Of a DNA stretch of 64,000 nt, positions 32,079-40,081 are shown one piece after another. Location: NCBI RefSeq assembly GCF_012349115.1, contig NZ_PQIG01000144.1, positions 1-64,000 on the forward strand. Direction: 5' to 3'. Origin of the DNA: Rhizobium ruizarguesonis (GTDB taxonomy: Bacteria; Pseudomonadota; Alphaproteobacteria; Rhizobiales; Rhizobiaceae). The notes under the pieces were generated by a model that was given only the letters and a program-made list of their open reading frames with translations, was not told the DNA's origin and did no database searches. A program made the position numbers and the translations under genes. Every line of letters begins with the position of its first letter. Position 1 is the stretch's first letter.

Positions 32079-33893
32079 ATGTCAGCGCCCAATGCCCTTT
32101 TTTCCGAAACGATCCTGCTGCTTGGCGGCGCGGTGGTCGCCGCGCCGATCTTCAAGAAACTCGGGCTCGGCACGGTGCTCGGCTACCTCGCCGCCGGCAT
32201 CGTCATCGGCCCGGTCTTCCACGGCATCACCGATGGCGAACAGATCCTCAATGTCGCCGAACTCGGCGTCGTCTTCCTGCTCTTCATCATCGGACTGGAG
32301 TTGAAACCCACCCGCCTCTGGCAGATGCGGCGCGACATCTTCGGCCTCGGCACGGCGCAGGTGGTGGTGACGGGGCTGGCGCTGACCGCACTTGCCTGGT
32401 TTTCCCAGGTTCTCGACTGGCGCGGCAGCATCGTTGCCGGCTTCGGCCTGGCGCTGTCTTCGACGGCCTTTGCCATGCAGATCCTCGAGGGCGACGGCGA
32501 CGTCAATACGAGATACGGGCAGCGCTCCTTTTCGATGCTGCTGTTCCAGGACCTGGCGATCGTGCCGCTGCTGGCGCTGATCACCATCCTCGACGGCGGC
32601 GACAAGGGCAACAACGCGCCGCTCTTCGATTTCGCCGTCGCTGTCGGCGCGGTTGCGGCGATGATCGTCATGGGGCGCTACCTGCTGACGCCGCTTTTCC
32701 AGATCATCGCCCGGACCGGCGCGCGGGAAGCGATGATCGCCGCCGCCCTCTTCGTCGTCATGGGATCGGCGAGCCTGATGCAGCTTGCCGGGCTTTCGAT
32801 GGCGATGGGCGCCTTCCTGTCCGGCGTGATGCTTGCCGAATCCTCCTACCGGCATGAGCTGGAGGCGGATATCGAGCCGTTCCGCGGCGTGCTGCTCGCC
32901 ATCTTCTTCATCGCCGTCGGCCTGTCGCTGGAACTCGACGTCCTCGCTGACAACGCGCTCTTCGTCATCGTCGCCGTACCGATCATCATGGCCGTCAAGG
33001 CGATCGTCATTTATGGGCTCTGCCGGATCTCGGGCTCCCCGCACAACGATGCGATCCGCATCGCCTTCCTGTTGCCGCAGGGCGGCGAATTCGGCTTCGT
33101 GCTGTTCACCGCGGCAGGTGCGGTCGGGCTGATGTCGACGAGCACGGCCTCGCTGCTGATCGCAATCGTCACGCTGTCCATGGCACTGACGCCGATCGGG
33201 GCGGCCCTTTCGAAGCGGCTGCTGCGCGGCGACGAACAGGAGGAACTGGACGAGGATTTCGAGGGTGCGGGCGCCGACGTGCTGATGGTCGGCTTCTCCC
33301 GTTTCGGCCAGATCGCCGCCCAGATCCTGCTTGCCGGCGGGCGCAGCGTCACCGTCATCGATTTTTCGGCCGACCGCATCCGCCAGGCCTCCTCCTTCGG
33401 CTTCCGCATCTATTTCGGCGATGGCGCCCGCAAGGACGTGTTGCGCTCGGCCGGCATCGACCGGGCGAAGATCGTGCTCGTCTGCACGCAGAAGAAAGAA
33501 GTCACCGACAAGGTGGTAGAGCTGGTGCAAGCAGATTATCCGCACACGCGGCTCTACGTGCGCTCCTACGACCGCATCCACTCCATCGAACTGCGCAACA
33601 AGGGTGTCGACTACGAGCTGCGTGAAACGCTGGAATCGGGCCTGCTCTTCGGACGGCGAACACTGGAGGCGCTCGGCGTTTCCGAGGTCGCCGCCTACGA
33701 AATCGGCGAGGATATCCGCAAGCGCGACGAGGCACGCTTGGTGCTGCAGGTGTCCGAAGGGCTACAGGCCGGGCGCGACATGCTGTTTTCCCACCCCGTC
33801 CGCCCCGAACCGCTGGTCAAGCCGAAGCGCGCTGCCGATCCCTTCGAGGACGATCCGCTGGCCGGCACCGCGGATGCAGCGGCGGACGCGTAG
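32079..33893 (+). CDS. CPA2-family cation:proton antiporter with RCK domain
   Basis: 604 aa from MSAPNALFSETILLLGGAVV. About 12-13 membrane helices to about residue 385 are followed by a cytoplasmic TrkA-N (RCK) domain at about 405-520 (VLMVGFSRFGQIAAQILLAG, then TVIDFSADRIR) and a C-terminal tail. This is the KefB/KefC-like architecture: potassium efflux coupled to protons, gated by nucleotide or glutathione. The dinucleotide motif is GFSRFGQ rather than the usual GxGxxG. No KefF/KefG-type ancillary gene is adjacent. Divergent from pmbA across about 120 bp. Confidence 0.9.
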   Translation: MSAPNALFSETILLLGGAVVAAPIFKKLGLGTVLGYLAAGIVIGPVFHGITDGEQILNVAELGVVFLLFIIGLELKPTRLWQMRRDIFGLGTAQVVVTGLALTALAWFSQVLDWRGSIVAGFGLALSSTAFAMQILEGDGDVNTRYGQRSFSMLLFQDLAIVPLLALITILDGGDKGNNAPLFDFAVAVGAVAAMIVMGRYLLTPLFQIIARTGAREAMIAAALFVVMGSASLMQLAGLSMAMGAFLSGVMLAESSYRHELEADIEPFRGVLLAIFFIAVGLSLELDVLADNALFVIVAVPIIMAVKAIVIYGLCRISGSPHNDAIRIAFLLPQGGEFGFVLFTAAGAVGLMSTSTASLLIAIVTLSMALTPIGAALSKRLLRGDEQEELDEDFEGAGADVLMVGFSRFGQIAAQILLAGGRSVTVIDFSADRIRQASSFGFRIYFGDGARKDVLRSAGIDRAKIVLVCTQKKEVTDKVVELVQADYPHTRLYVRSYDRIHSIELRNKGVDYELRETLESGLLFGRRTLEALGVSEVAAYEIGEDIRKRDEARLVLQVSEGLQAGRDMLFSHPVRPEPLVKPKRAADPFEDDPLAGTADAAADA

Positions 33894-34056
33894 ATCGATT
33901 CCAGGAGGTGTGAAGCTTGAGCGGATCGAAAGGCCAGATCCGACACGAACCACGACTTGGAGACGATTTAAAAGGCACCGCCGGGACAAACGCTACTGCC
34001 AGAATCTGTCAGCATGTCTCGGTAGAGGTGCTCCTGACTGACAACAGGAGCTTGCC

Positions 34057-34428
34057 GTGATCGAAAGCAATAGCATTCTACTCTTCGTAACCGACGCGCC
34101 AAAGAGCGCTAGCTTCTATGGCCAACTGCTCGGGCAGGAGCCCGTTGAGGCCAGCCCGACCTTCGCCATGTTCATCCTGCCTTCGGGTCTGGCACTTGGA
34201 CTCTGGAGCAAGACGGGAGTCGAGCCGGCGTCGGCTGCGACGGGCGGCGGCTGCGACCTCGGTTTCAAGGTGGCGACAGCAGACACGGTCGATACGCTTC
34301 ACGCCGAATGGCAGGGCAAGGGCGCGACCATCCTCTTGCCGCCGACCAACCTCGATTTCGGCCGCACCTTCGTCGCAGCGGATCCCGACGGGCATCGCCT
34401 GCGCGTCTATAACGTGGCGGAAGGTTGA
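34057..34428 (+). CDS. VOC (glyoxalase/bleomycin resistance) family protein
   Basis: 123 aa from a GTG preceded by AACAGGAGC. A single VOC domain of paired beta-alpha-beta-beta-beta units: SILLFVTDAPKSASFYGQLL and WQGKGATILLPPTNLDFGRT, ending in FVAADPDGHRLRVYNVAEG. Many such proteins are dioxygenases, lyases or drug-binding proteins, and the specific role cannot be read. It ends 3 bp before the EVE-domain gene, so the two are probably co-transcribed. Confidence 0.82.
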   Translation: MIESNSILLFVTDAPKSASFYGQLLGQEPVEASPTFAMFILPSGLALGLWSKTGVEPASAATGGGCDLGFKVATADTVDTLHAEWQGKGATILLPPTNLDFGRTFVAADPDGHRLRVYNVAEG

Positions 34429-34431
34429 AAC

Positions 34432-34977
34432 ATGTCCCGCAACTGGATCGCAGTGGCATCGGCAAACCATGTACGCATCGGGCGCGAAGCTGGCTTCATG
34501 CAGGTCTGTCACGGAAAGGCCGCTCCGCTTAGGCGGAGCGCGCCTGGTGACCGCGTGATCTACTATTCGCCGACCGAAACATTTGGCGGCAGGGATCGGC
34601 TGCAAGCGTTCACGGCAATTGGCATGGTCGAGGAAACTGATGCATATCAGATGGAAATTCACCCCGACTTCCGCCCCTGGAGGCGGGATGTCGCCTGGTG
34701 GCCGGCCATGGAAACTCCTATCCGGCCACTACTCGGCCGACTTTCTTTCACACGCGGTCGGGCAAGCTGGGGTTATCAACTCCGCTTTGGTTTCTTCGAG
34801 ATCGACAAAAACGATGCCGAGCTGATAGCCGAAGCGATGCTCAGTACGCCCGAGCAATTTGAGCTGCCCGACCGGCTCCGAAGCTCCCGAAAAATCGCAC
34901 GGGCTCCAGCCTCCGCTTCCTTGACCCGTCCATCTTCGCGCGGGTCTGCACGGGCTATCGAACCGAACTTCGGCTGA
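34432..34977 (+). CDS. EVE-domain protein (UPF0310 type)
   Basis: 181 aa. The first 140 or so residues are a full EVE/PUA-like fold: NWIAVASANHVRIGREAGFM, QVCHGKAAPLRR, GDRVIYYSPTETFGG, RRDVAWWPAMETPIRPLL. EVE domains bind modified bases in DNA or RNA and are often near defence or modification genes; the partner here is a VOC protein. The last 35-40 residues (from about LPDRLRSSRKIARAP) are basic, low-complexity and unlike the family, so the true C-terminus may have been altered by a frameshift or nearby repeats. Confidence 0.8.
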   Translation: MSRNWIAVASANHVRIGREAGFMQVCHGKAAPLRRSAPGDRVIYYSPTETFGGRDRLQAFTAIGMVEETDAYQMEIHPDFRPWRRDVAWWPAMETPIRPLLGRLSFTRGRASWGYQLRFGFFEIDKNDAELIAEAMLSTPEQFELPDRLRSSRKIARAPASASLTRPSSRGSARAIEPNFG

Positions 34978-35017
34978 CCAAGCCTTTATCCGTGGACCAA
35001 CGGCCAATCCGAGCGAC

Positions 35018-35187
35018 AGAGCCTTTTGTTTTTACCCAATTCCGGGCAGAAAACCGCTTCGCACTTTTCCTGGAATTACTCTAAGGCATGTCGCGCAAAA
35101 GTGTGCAGCGGTTTTGCGACAACGGCATGCATAAAAACAAAGACCTAAAGCGCGAGGAGCGAATCTGAAAGATCGCGACGCGCTTTA
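35018..35187. repeat. Dispersed repeat, B forward then A reversed
   Basis: Module B (about 35018-35083) is directly followed by module A in reverse orientation (35084-35187), reading GGCATGTCGCGCAAAAGTGT to GATCGCGACGCGCTTTAG. Compared with the 17238 copy, A is inverted relative to B, so the modules move or flip separately. The end forms the patatin gene stop region. Confidence 0.85.
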
Positions 35188-36066
35188 GCGCTTCAGCCGC
35201 GCTTCGATCTCGCGGTCGAGGGCGAATTTCAGGTCGTCCTTGACGCCGACGGACATGGCGAGGACTTCGCGAGCCTTGAGGAAATCCATGACGCCGGTGC
35301 GCCCGACCGTCGGGCGCAGGAAGATGTGCGGCGGGCGAAGCCTCAGCTTCAGCGAGATCGCCGTCTGCATCATCAGCTGGCCGGAACCGAAGATGCTCTC
35401 CATGCGGTTCGGAATATGGGTGCCGTCGCCTTCCGGCGCGCCGACGACATCGATGCCGACAACGATGTCGGCAAGATCCATCAGGCATTCATAGGGCACC
35501 GGATTGCTGATGCCGCCATCGATCATCACGCGGTCGCGCAGGCGCACCGGCATGAAGACGGCGGGGATGGCGGAAGAGGCGGCGAGCGCCGGAAACAGTT
35601 CGCCCTGCTCGATGATGACTTCGCATTGCCCGTAATAATCGGTCGTGATGACCTTCATCGGAACCAGCAGGTCCTCGAAGCGCGCGGGCAGCTCCGAGGG
35701 CAGGAAGGCCTTGAGGATCCGCTCCAGATTGAACTGGCCGATGCGGATACCCTTGGCCACCGCATCGCGCACCGTCGCAGGTCTCAGGCCCCAGATGCGG
35801 GCAACGACCGCCGTCTTGTTGCCGACGGTCGCCAGTGCATGTTCGCGGATCTCGGCGCCCGACATGCCGGCGGCCATGCCTGCCCCCATGATCGCGCCGA
35901 TCGACGAGCCTGATACCGCCACCGGCCGGATGCCGAGTTCGTCGAGCGTCTCGATGACATGGATATGGGAAAGCCCGCGCGCACCGCCGCCGCCAAAAGC
36001 GACCGCGACCGTTGGCAAATCGCTGATCGCGGGCAATTTCGGGCTGATGATCTCTGCCTGCTGCAC
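35185..36066 (-). CDS. Patatin-like phospholipase/acyl hydrolase
   Basis: 293 aa. Oxyanion motif GGGGARGLSH (25-34), nucleophile S55 in VSGSSIGAIMG (GxSxG), and the dyad aspartate D183 in MIDGGISNPV (DGG). This is the RssA/YchK-like single-domain class, with no membrane or regulatory segment. It should hydrolyse acyl esters of phospholipids, but its physiological target is unknown. It lies 12 bp downstream of rsmD on the same strand, suggesting one transcript pseudouridine synthase-rsmD-patatin. Confidence 0.9.
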   Translation of the reverse strand: MQQAEIISPKLPAISDLPTVAVAFGGGGARGLSHIHVIETLDELGIRPVAVSGSSIGAIMGAGMAAGMSGAEIREHALATVGNKTAVVARIWGLRPATVRDAVAKGIRIGQFNLERILKAFLPSELPARFEDLLVPMKVITTDYYGQCEVIIEQGELFPALAASSAIPAVFMPVRLRDRVMIDGGISNPVPYECLMDLADIVVGIDVVGAPEGDGTHIPNRMESIFGSGQLMMQTAISLKLRLRPPHIFLRPTVGRTGVMDFLKAREVLAMSVGVKDDLKFALDREIEARLKR

Positions 36067-36078
36067 GCCCGCCCCCGC

Positions 36079-36639
36079 TTATTGCGGCTGATATCGGAAG
36101 AAATGCACCCTCGTATCGCCAAAGATGCGGCTTTCGAGGAAAACATAGGAAGGATGCACGGAAACGACAACATCGGCGCGTTCTTCGAGCACCGCAATCG
36201 CGCCTGGCTGCAGCCAGCCGCCCTCGGCCGCCGCCGCCATCGCCTTTTCGCCGAGACCCTTGCCATAGGGCGGGTCGGCAAAGAGCACGTCGAAGGCTTC
36301 GAGATTGCCGACGCTGCCGAGATCGGTTGCATCGCGGCGCAGGATGCGCGTGCGGCCGTGCAGGCCGAGCGCATCGATGTTCTCCCAAAGCAGCGCCCTG
36401 CCCTCGACGCTGTTTTCGACGAAGAGCGCATGGCGACAGCCGCGTGAAACCGCTTCGAGGCCGACGGCGCCGGTTCCGGCAAAAAGGTCGAGAATCCGGG
36501 TGCCATCGACACACCCCGGATAGGCATGGCTCAATATATTGAACAGGCTCTCGCGCGTCCGGTCGGCAGTCGGCCGGATCTCGTTGGATTTTGGCACGGC
36601 GAGAGGCCGTCCGCGAAACTCACCGCCGACGATCCGCAC
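36079..36639 (-). CDS. rsmD: 16S rRNA (guanine-966-N2) methyltransferase
   Basis: 186 aa. RIVGGEFRGRPLAVP at the N-terminus is the RsmD signature. The SAM site is ILDLFAGTGAVGLEAVSRG and the catalytic motif is FADPPYGKG (DPPY). It methylates G966 of 16S rRNA in the 30S subunit. Its start lies 20 bp inside the end of the pseudouridine synthase gene, so translation is likely coupled and two RNA-modifying enzymes are made together. Confidence 0.94.
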   Translation of the reverse strand: MRIVGGEFRGRPLAVPKSNEIRPTADRTRESLFNILSHAYPGCVDGTRILDLFAGTGAVGLEAVSRGCRHALFVENSVEGRALLWENIDALGLHGRTRILRRDATDLGSVGNLEAFDVLFADPPYGKGLGEKAMAAAAEGGWLQPGAIAVLEERADVVVSVHPSYVFLESRIFGDTRVHFFRYQPQ

Positions 36640-38740
36640 CGCGCGTCATTCCTTTTCCTCTACCACCACCTTTGGACGGCCCGCCCGCAGGCCTGTCGCC
36701 GCCCGACCGGTCGCCTTTCGGCCGGTCACCTTTCGGATTGCCGGAAAAACTCTTGGCCCCACCAGGCTTGGGCCCACCGGGCTTGGGCGCAAAGCCCTTG
36801 CCGCGCGGCCTATCACCAGAAGGTTTGTCACCCGAGGGCTTGTCGCCGAACGATCTTTCACCGCGGGGACGCTCGGAGCGGCCCTCGCCGGCAGAGCCTC
36901 TGGCTGCCCGCGGACGCTCATCACCGTCCTCGCGCGGCCTGCGATCGCCACGCGGCTTATCGCCGAAGGGCCGGTCTCCACGCGAAGGACGATCACCGAA
37001 GGGCCGGTCGCCGCGCGGACGCTCCGAACGGCCTTCACCGGTGGAGGCTCTGGCGGCACGAGGACGCTCATCACCGTCCGCACGCGGCTTGCGATCACCC
37101 CGCGGCTTGTCGCCAAAGGGACGATCCCCACGCGAGGGACGATCACCGAACGGCCGGTCGCCGCGCGGACGCTCCGAACGGCCTTCACCGGCGGAGGCTC
37201 TGGCGGCACGAGGACGCTCATCACCGTCCGCACGCGGCTTGCGATCACCCCGCGGCTTGTCGCCAAAGGGACGATCACCGCGCGAAGGACGGTCACCGAA
37301 CGGCCGATCGCCGCGCGCCGGGCGGTCGCCAAAACCGCGGTCTTCACGAGCGGGGCGATCACCAAAGGCGCGCTTGCGGCCGGAGCCCTCGCCCTCATCC
37401 TTGCGACGAGGCTGCTCGCTGGAGCGTATCCATTCGCCATCCTCTTCGCGCACGCGGTTTACCTGCGTACGCGGGCGATCTTCGATGCGATCGAAACCAG
37501 TGCCTTTTGCCGGCGACTGCTCGCCGCGCTTGCGCGCGGTCTGCGCATTCTTGGCAGCTTTCGCCGCTGCCTTTTCGCCAAGAGGCCGGGCGCCGGGCGC
37601 CATCCAGACATTGGCGCTGCGGCGCTGACCGAGCGGCTGGGGACGCTTCGGCTTGTCGTCGTCCCTGCGGCCGCCGTCGCGGCGATCATCATCTTTGCGC
37701 CCCCCGCCGTGGCGGTCGTCGCGCTTGGTGTCGAGGCGGCTCAGCGCCCGTTCGCGCTTGTCCTCGTCGCGGCGCGGCCGTTCGCGCTTTTCCGGCGCTG
37801 CGGGCTCTGCCTCTTCCTCGGCAGCGACGGCCGCCGCATTGTAGATCGGCGCGTCGAAATTCGCCTTGGCTTCCTCGATGAGGCGCGGGCCGAGCTGGTC
37901 GCGGAGTGTGCGGCCGCGCACTTCGATGACATGGCCTTCCGGCAAGTCGCCGAGCTGGAACGGGCCATAGGAAATACGGATCAGGCGATTGACGTCGAGG
38001 CCGAGCGCACCGAGCACGTTCTTGATTTCGCGGTTCTTGCCTTCGCGAAGACCCATGGTGATCCAGACGTTCGAGCCTTGCGTGCGGTCGAGCGTCGCCT
38101 CGATCGAGCCGTAAAGCACACCGTCGACGGCGATGCCGTCCTTCAGCTTGTCGAGTGCGTCCTGATCGATCTCGCCATGGGCGCGGACCCGGTAACGTCT
38201 CAGCCAGCCGGTCGCCGGCAGCTCGAGCGCACGGGCGAGACCGCCGTCATTGGTTAAGAGCAGCAGGCCTTCGGTGTTGATGTCGAGGCGTCCGATCGAC
38301 ATGACGCGCGGCAGTTCTTCCGGCAGGTTGTCGAAGACAGTCGGCCGGCCTTCCGGATCGGCATTGGTGGTCACCAGCCCGGTGGGCTTATGATAAAGCC
38401 ACAGCCTGGTGCGTTCGATGCCGCGGATCGGCACGCCGTCGACTTCGATGCGGTCGGCGAGCGTGACGTTGACGACGGGGGTTTCGAGAACCCTGCCGTT
38501 CAGCGTCACACGGCCTTCCATGATCATCCGTTCGATGTCGCGGCGGGAGGCGACGCCGGCGCGCGCCATCACCTTGGAAATGCGTTCGGCTTTGGCCTCG
38601 CCATCGGTCTCGGCGGCGATCGCGCGTGCGGCCGCAGGCTTTGCCGGCTTCTCGCCGCCCACCTTCGGGTCGGCTTTCGACCTGATATCCCGTGAAAGGG
38701 GCTTTGCGCCCGGGCGTTTTGGCTTGTCTTTGGGTGTCAT
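36620..38740 (-). CDS. RsuA/RluB-type pseudouridine synthase with long repetitive tail
   Basis: 706 aa, more than twice the usual length of about 240-300. A basic N-terminus (1-50) leads into an S4 RNA-binding domain (about 52-100, AERISKVMARAGVASRRDIE) and the catalytic domain (about 110-300) with D153 in IGRLDINTEGLLLL. Residues about 310-706 are a disordered, strongly charged tail of RG, RP and GDRPFGD motifs, including three nearly identical 50-residue units. Such tails are known in alphaproteobacterial homologues and may bind RNA or aid cold adaptation, but their role is not settled. RluB (23S rRNA 2605) is the likeliest family, not proven. Confidence 0.88.
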   Translation of the reverse strand: MTPKDKPKRPGAKPLSRDIRSKADPKVGGEKPAKPAAARAIAAETDGEAKAERISKVMARAGVASRRDIERMIMEGRVTLNGRVLETPVVNVTLADRIEVDGVPIRGIERTRLWLYHKPTGLVTTNADPEGRPTVFDNLPEELPRVMSIGRLDINTEGLLLLTNDGGLARALELPATGWLRRYRVRAHGEIDQDALDKLKDGIAVDGVLYGSIEATLDRTQGSNVWITMGLREGKNREIKNVLGALGLDVNRLIRISYGPFQLGDLPEGHVIEVRGRTLRDQLGPRLIEEAKANFDAPIYNAAAVAAEEEAEPAAPEKRERPRRDEDKRERALSRLDTKRDDRHGGGRKDDDRRDGGRRDDDKPKRPQPLGQRRSANVWMAPGARPLGEKAAAKAAKNAQTARKRGEQSPAKGTGFDRIEDRPRTQVNRVREEDGEWIRSSEQPRRKDEGEGSGRKRAFGDRPAREDRGFGDRPARGDRPFGDRPSRGDRPFGDKPRGDRKPRADGDERPRAARASAGEGRSERPRGDRPFGDRPSRGDRPFGDKPRGDRKPRADGDERPRAARASTGEGRSERPRGDRPFGDRPSRGDRPFGDKPRGDRRPREDGDERPRAARGSAGEGRSERPRGERSFGDKPSGDKPSGDRPRGKGFAPKPGGPKPGGAKSFSGNPKGDRPKGDRSGGDRPAGGPSKGGGRGKGMTRGADRRR
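36861..37310. repeat. Three tandem 150 bp repeats inside the pseudouridine synthase gene
   Basis: The same 30 bp block recurs at 36861, 37011 and 37161, exactly 150 bp apart. Each unit encodes 50 residues with RPRGDRPFGDRPSRGDRPFG and DERPRAAR. The two copies at 37011 and 37161 are almost identical in DNA, which implies recent duplication or conversion; that at 36861 has drifted. The number of copies is likely to vary between strains. Confidence 0.85.
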
Positions 38741-38812
38741 TTGTTGTTTGCCTGCCTTTTGGGCCTGTCTATCAGGTCACGCATCTGCGGTTAAGTGGAA
38801 ATTCGTGCGATC

Positions 38813-39268
38813 GTGAAGACAAATCGTTTCATGGAGATGGCGCTTGAAGAAGCGCGCGCCGCCGGAGAACGCGGCGAGGTGCCGATCGGCGCCGTCGTCG
38901 TTATCGACGATATTGCCGTTTCACGCTCAGGAAACCGCACGCGCGAACTCAAAGACGTCACCGCGCACGCCGAAATCGCCGCAATCCGGTTCGCCTGCGA
39001 AGCGCTCGGGCAGGAACGTCTTGCCGGCGCCGATCTCTACGTGACACTCGAGCCTTGCACCATGTGCGCGGCAGCCATCTCGTTTGCGCGTATCCGCAGG
39101 CTCTATTACGGCGCCGAGGACCCGAAGGGCGGCGCCGTCGACAATGGCGTGCGATTCTATGCGCAACCGACCTGTCACCACGCCCCGGAGGTCTATTCCG
39201 GTTTCAACGAGGTCCAATCGGCCGATATGCTGCGAAGGTTCTTTTCGCAAAGGAGAGAGGCGCCGTAG
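38813..39268 (+). CDS. tadA: tRNA-specific adenosine deaminase TadA
   Basis: 151 aa from the GTG at 38813 (MKTNRFMEMALEEARAAG). A GTG at 38795 and an ATG at 38831 are alternatives; I chose 38813 because its N-terminal length agrees with other rhizobial TadA proteins. The zinc site is HAEIAAI (His, catalytic Glu) and PCTMCAAAI (two Cys). It deaminates A34 to inosine in tRNA-Arg(ACG). Divergent from the pseudouridine synthase gene, in a region full of RNA-modification genes. Confidence 0.92.
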   Translation: MKTNRFMEMALEEARAAGERGEVPIGAVVVIDDIAVSRSGNRTRELKDVTAHAEIAAIRFACEALGQERLAGADLYVTLEPCTMCAAAISFARIRRLYYGAEDPKGGAVDNGVRFYAQPTCHHAPEVYSGFNEVQSADMLRRFFSQRREAP

Positions 39269-39318
39269 TCCCAGCGCCTCTGCGCGGCGCCGTCATCCTT
39301 GCCGGCGCGCCGAACATG

Positions 39319-39948
39319 CTATTGCAGGAGGTTCCACCACTGCTTGCCGGTGTTGGCGACCGCTGCATCCTTCTTGCGTTTCTTCTGCTTCTTCAACTCG
39401 GGCTCGCCGACATCGTCGAGCTTTGCCGGATCGTCAACGGTGCGGTAGCCGGGCGGCGGATCTGATATATAGCGGCGCTGATCGATATAGGAGCCCTTCT
39501 GCAGGGCGCGGGCTTCGCGATAGGCCTTGGTCTGGGCTTCCGTCGTACGCCGGCCGCCTTCGATCGCAGAGCTTGCGAGCGGCGAGCGGTAATTCGGATT
39601 GTCCGAATTCGCGTCAGCTTCCGAAACGAGACGGGCGCGGGTCTCCTCCGGCGATTCAAGCCATTGCGGGTTGTCCTTGTTGGCGACCGTCTGCTGCGGC
39701 GCAACGAGGGTCTCTTTCTGCGCCTGGGCCGGCAGCACCAGCGTCGGTCGCGGCGTGTACTTGACGCCCTTGTTCTTCGGGTCCGGTCCGGTCAACGACA
39801 CGGACTGGCCGAGATCGTCGGTCAACTGTTCCATGGCGGTCTTGTCGGTGCCGTAGGTCGGGCTGCTGGCGCAACCGGACACCAGGGAACATCCCGCCAT
39901 GACGACAGACAGGCAGGCGCCCATACGGAACCAATGCGTTGCTAACAT
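39319..39948 (-). CDS. Hypothetical lipoprotein
   Basis: 209 aa from MLATHWFRMGACLSVVMAGC. A hydrophobic segment ends in a lipobox-like LVSGC, so Cys near residue 26 is the likely lipidation site. The mature part is hydrophilic, Pro/Thr/Gln-rich and has a Lys-rich end (KKQKKRKKD) before a WWNLLQ terminus. I do not recognise a domain. It is convergent with tadA and about 60 bp from its end. Conserved in rhizobia to my memory, of unknown function. Confidence 0.7.
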   Translation of the reverse strand: MLATHWFRMGACLSVVMAGCSLVSGCASSPTYGTDKTAMEQLTDDLGQSVSLTGPDPKNKGVKYTPRPTLVLPAQAQKETLVAPQQTVANKDNPQWLESPEETRARLVSEADANSDNPNYRSPLASSAIEGGRRTTEAQTKAYREARALQKGSYIDQRRYISDPPPGYRTVDDPAKLDDVGEPELKKQKKRKKDAAVANTGKQWWNLLQ

Positions 39949-40081
39949 GAAAACCCTTCCAGCCCTGCCGGTGCAATCATCGCCCAACCGGACAACCGTC
40001 CCCCTGACGCAAAAATCCGGCCATTTTCAGGCAGCTTTTACCGGATGAACCGCGAAAGCGCAATTCACCCGGCAATATTCT

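Noticed and set aside
36526..38257. Long plus-strand frames over the pseudouridine synthase tail
   Set aside because: Repetitive GC-rich DNA keeps several frames open. Only the minus frame contains the S4 and catalytic motifs.
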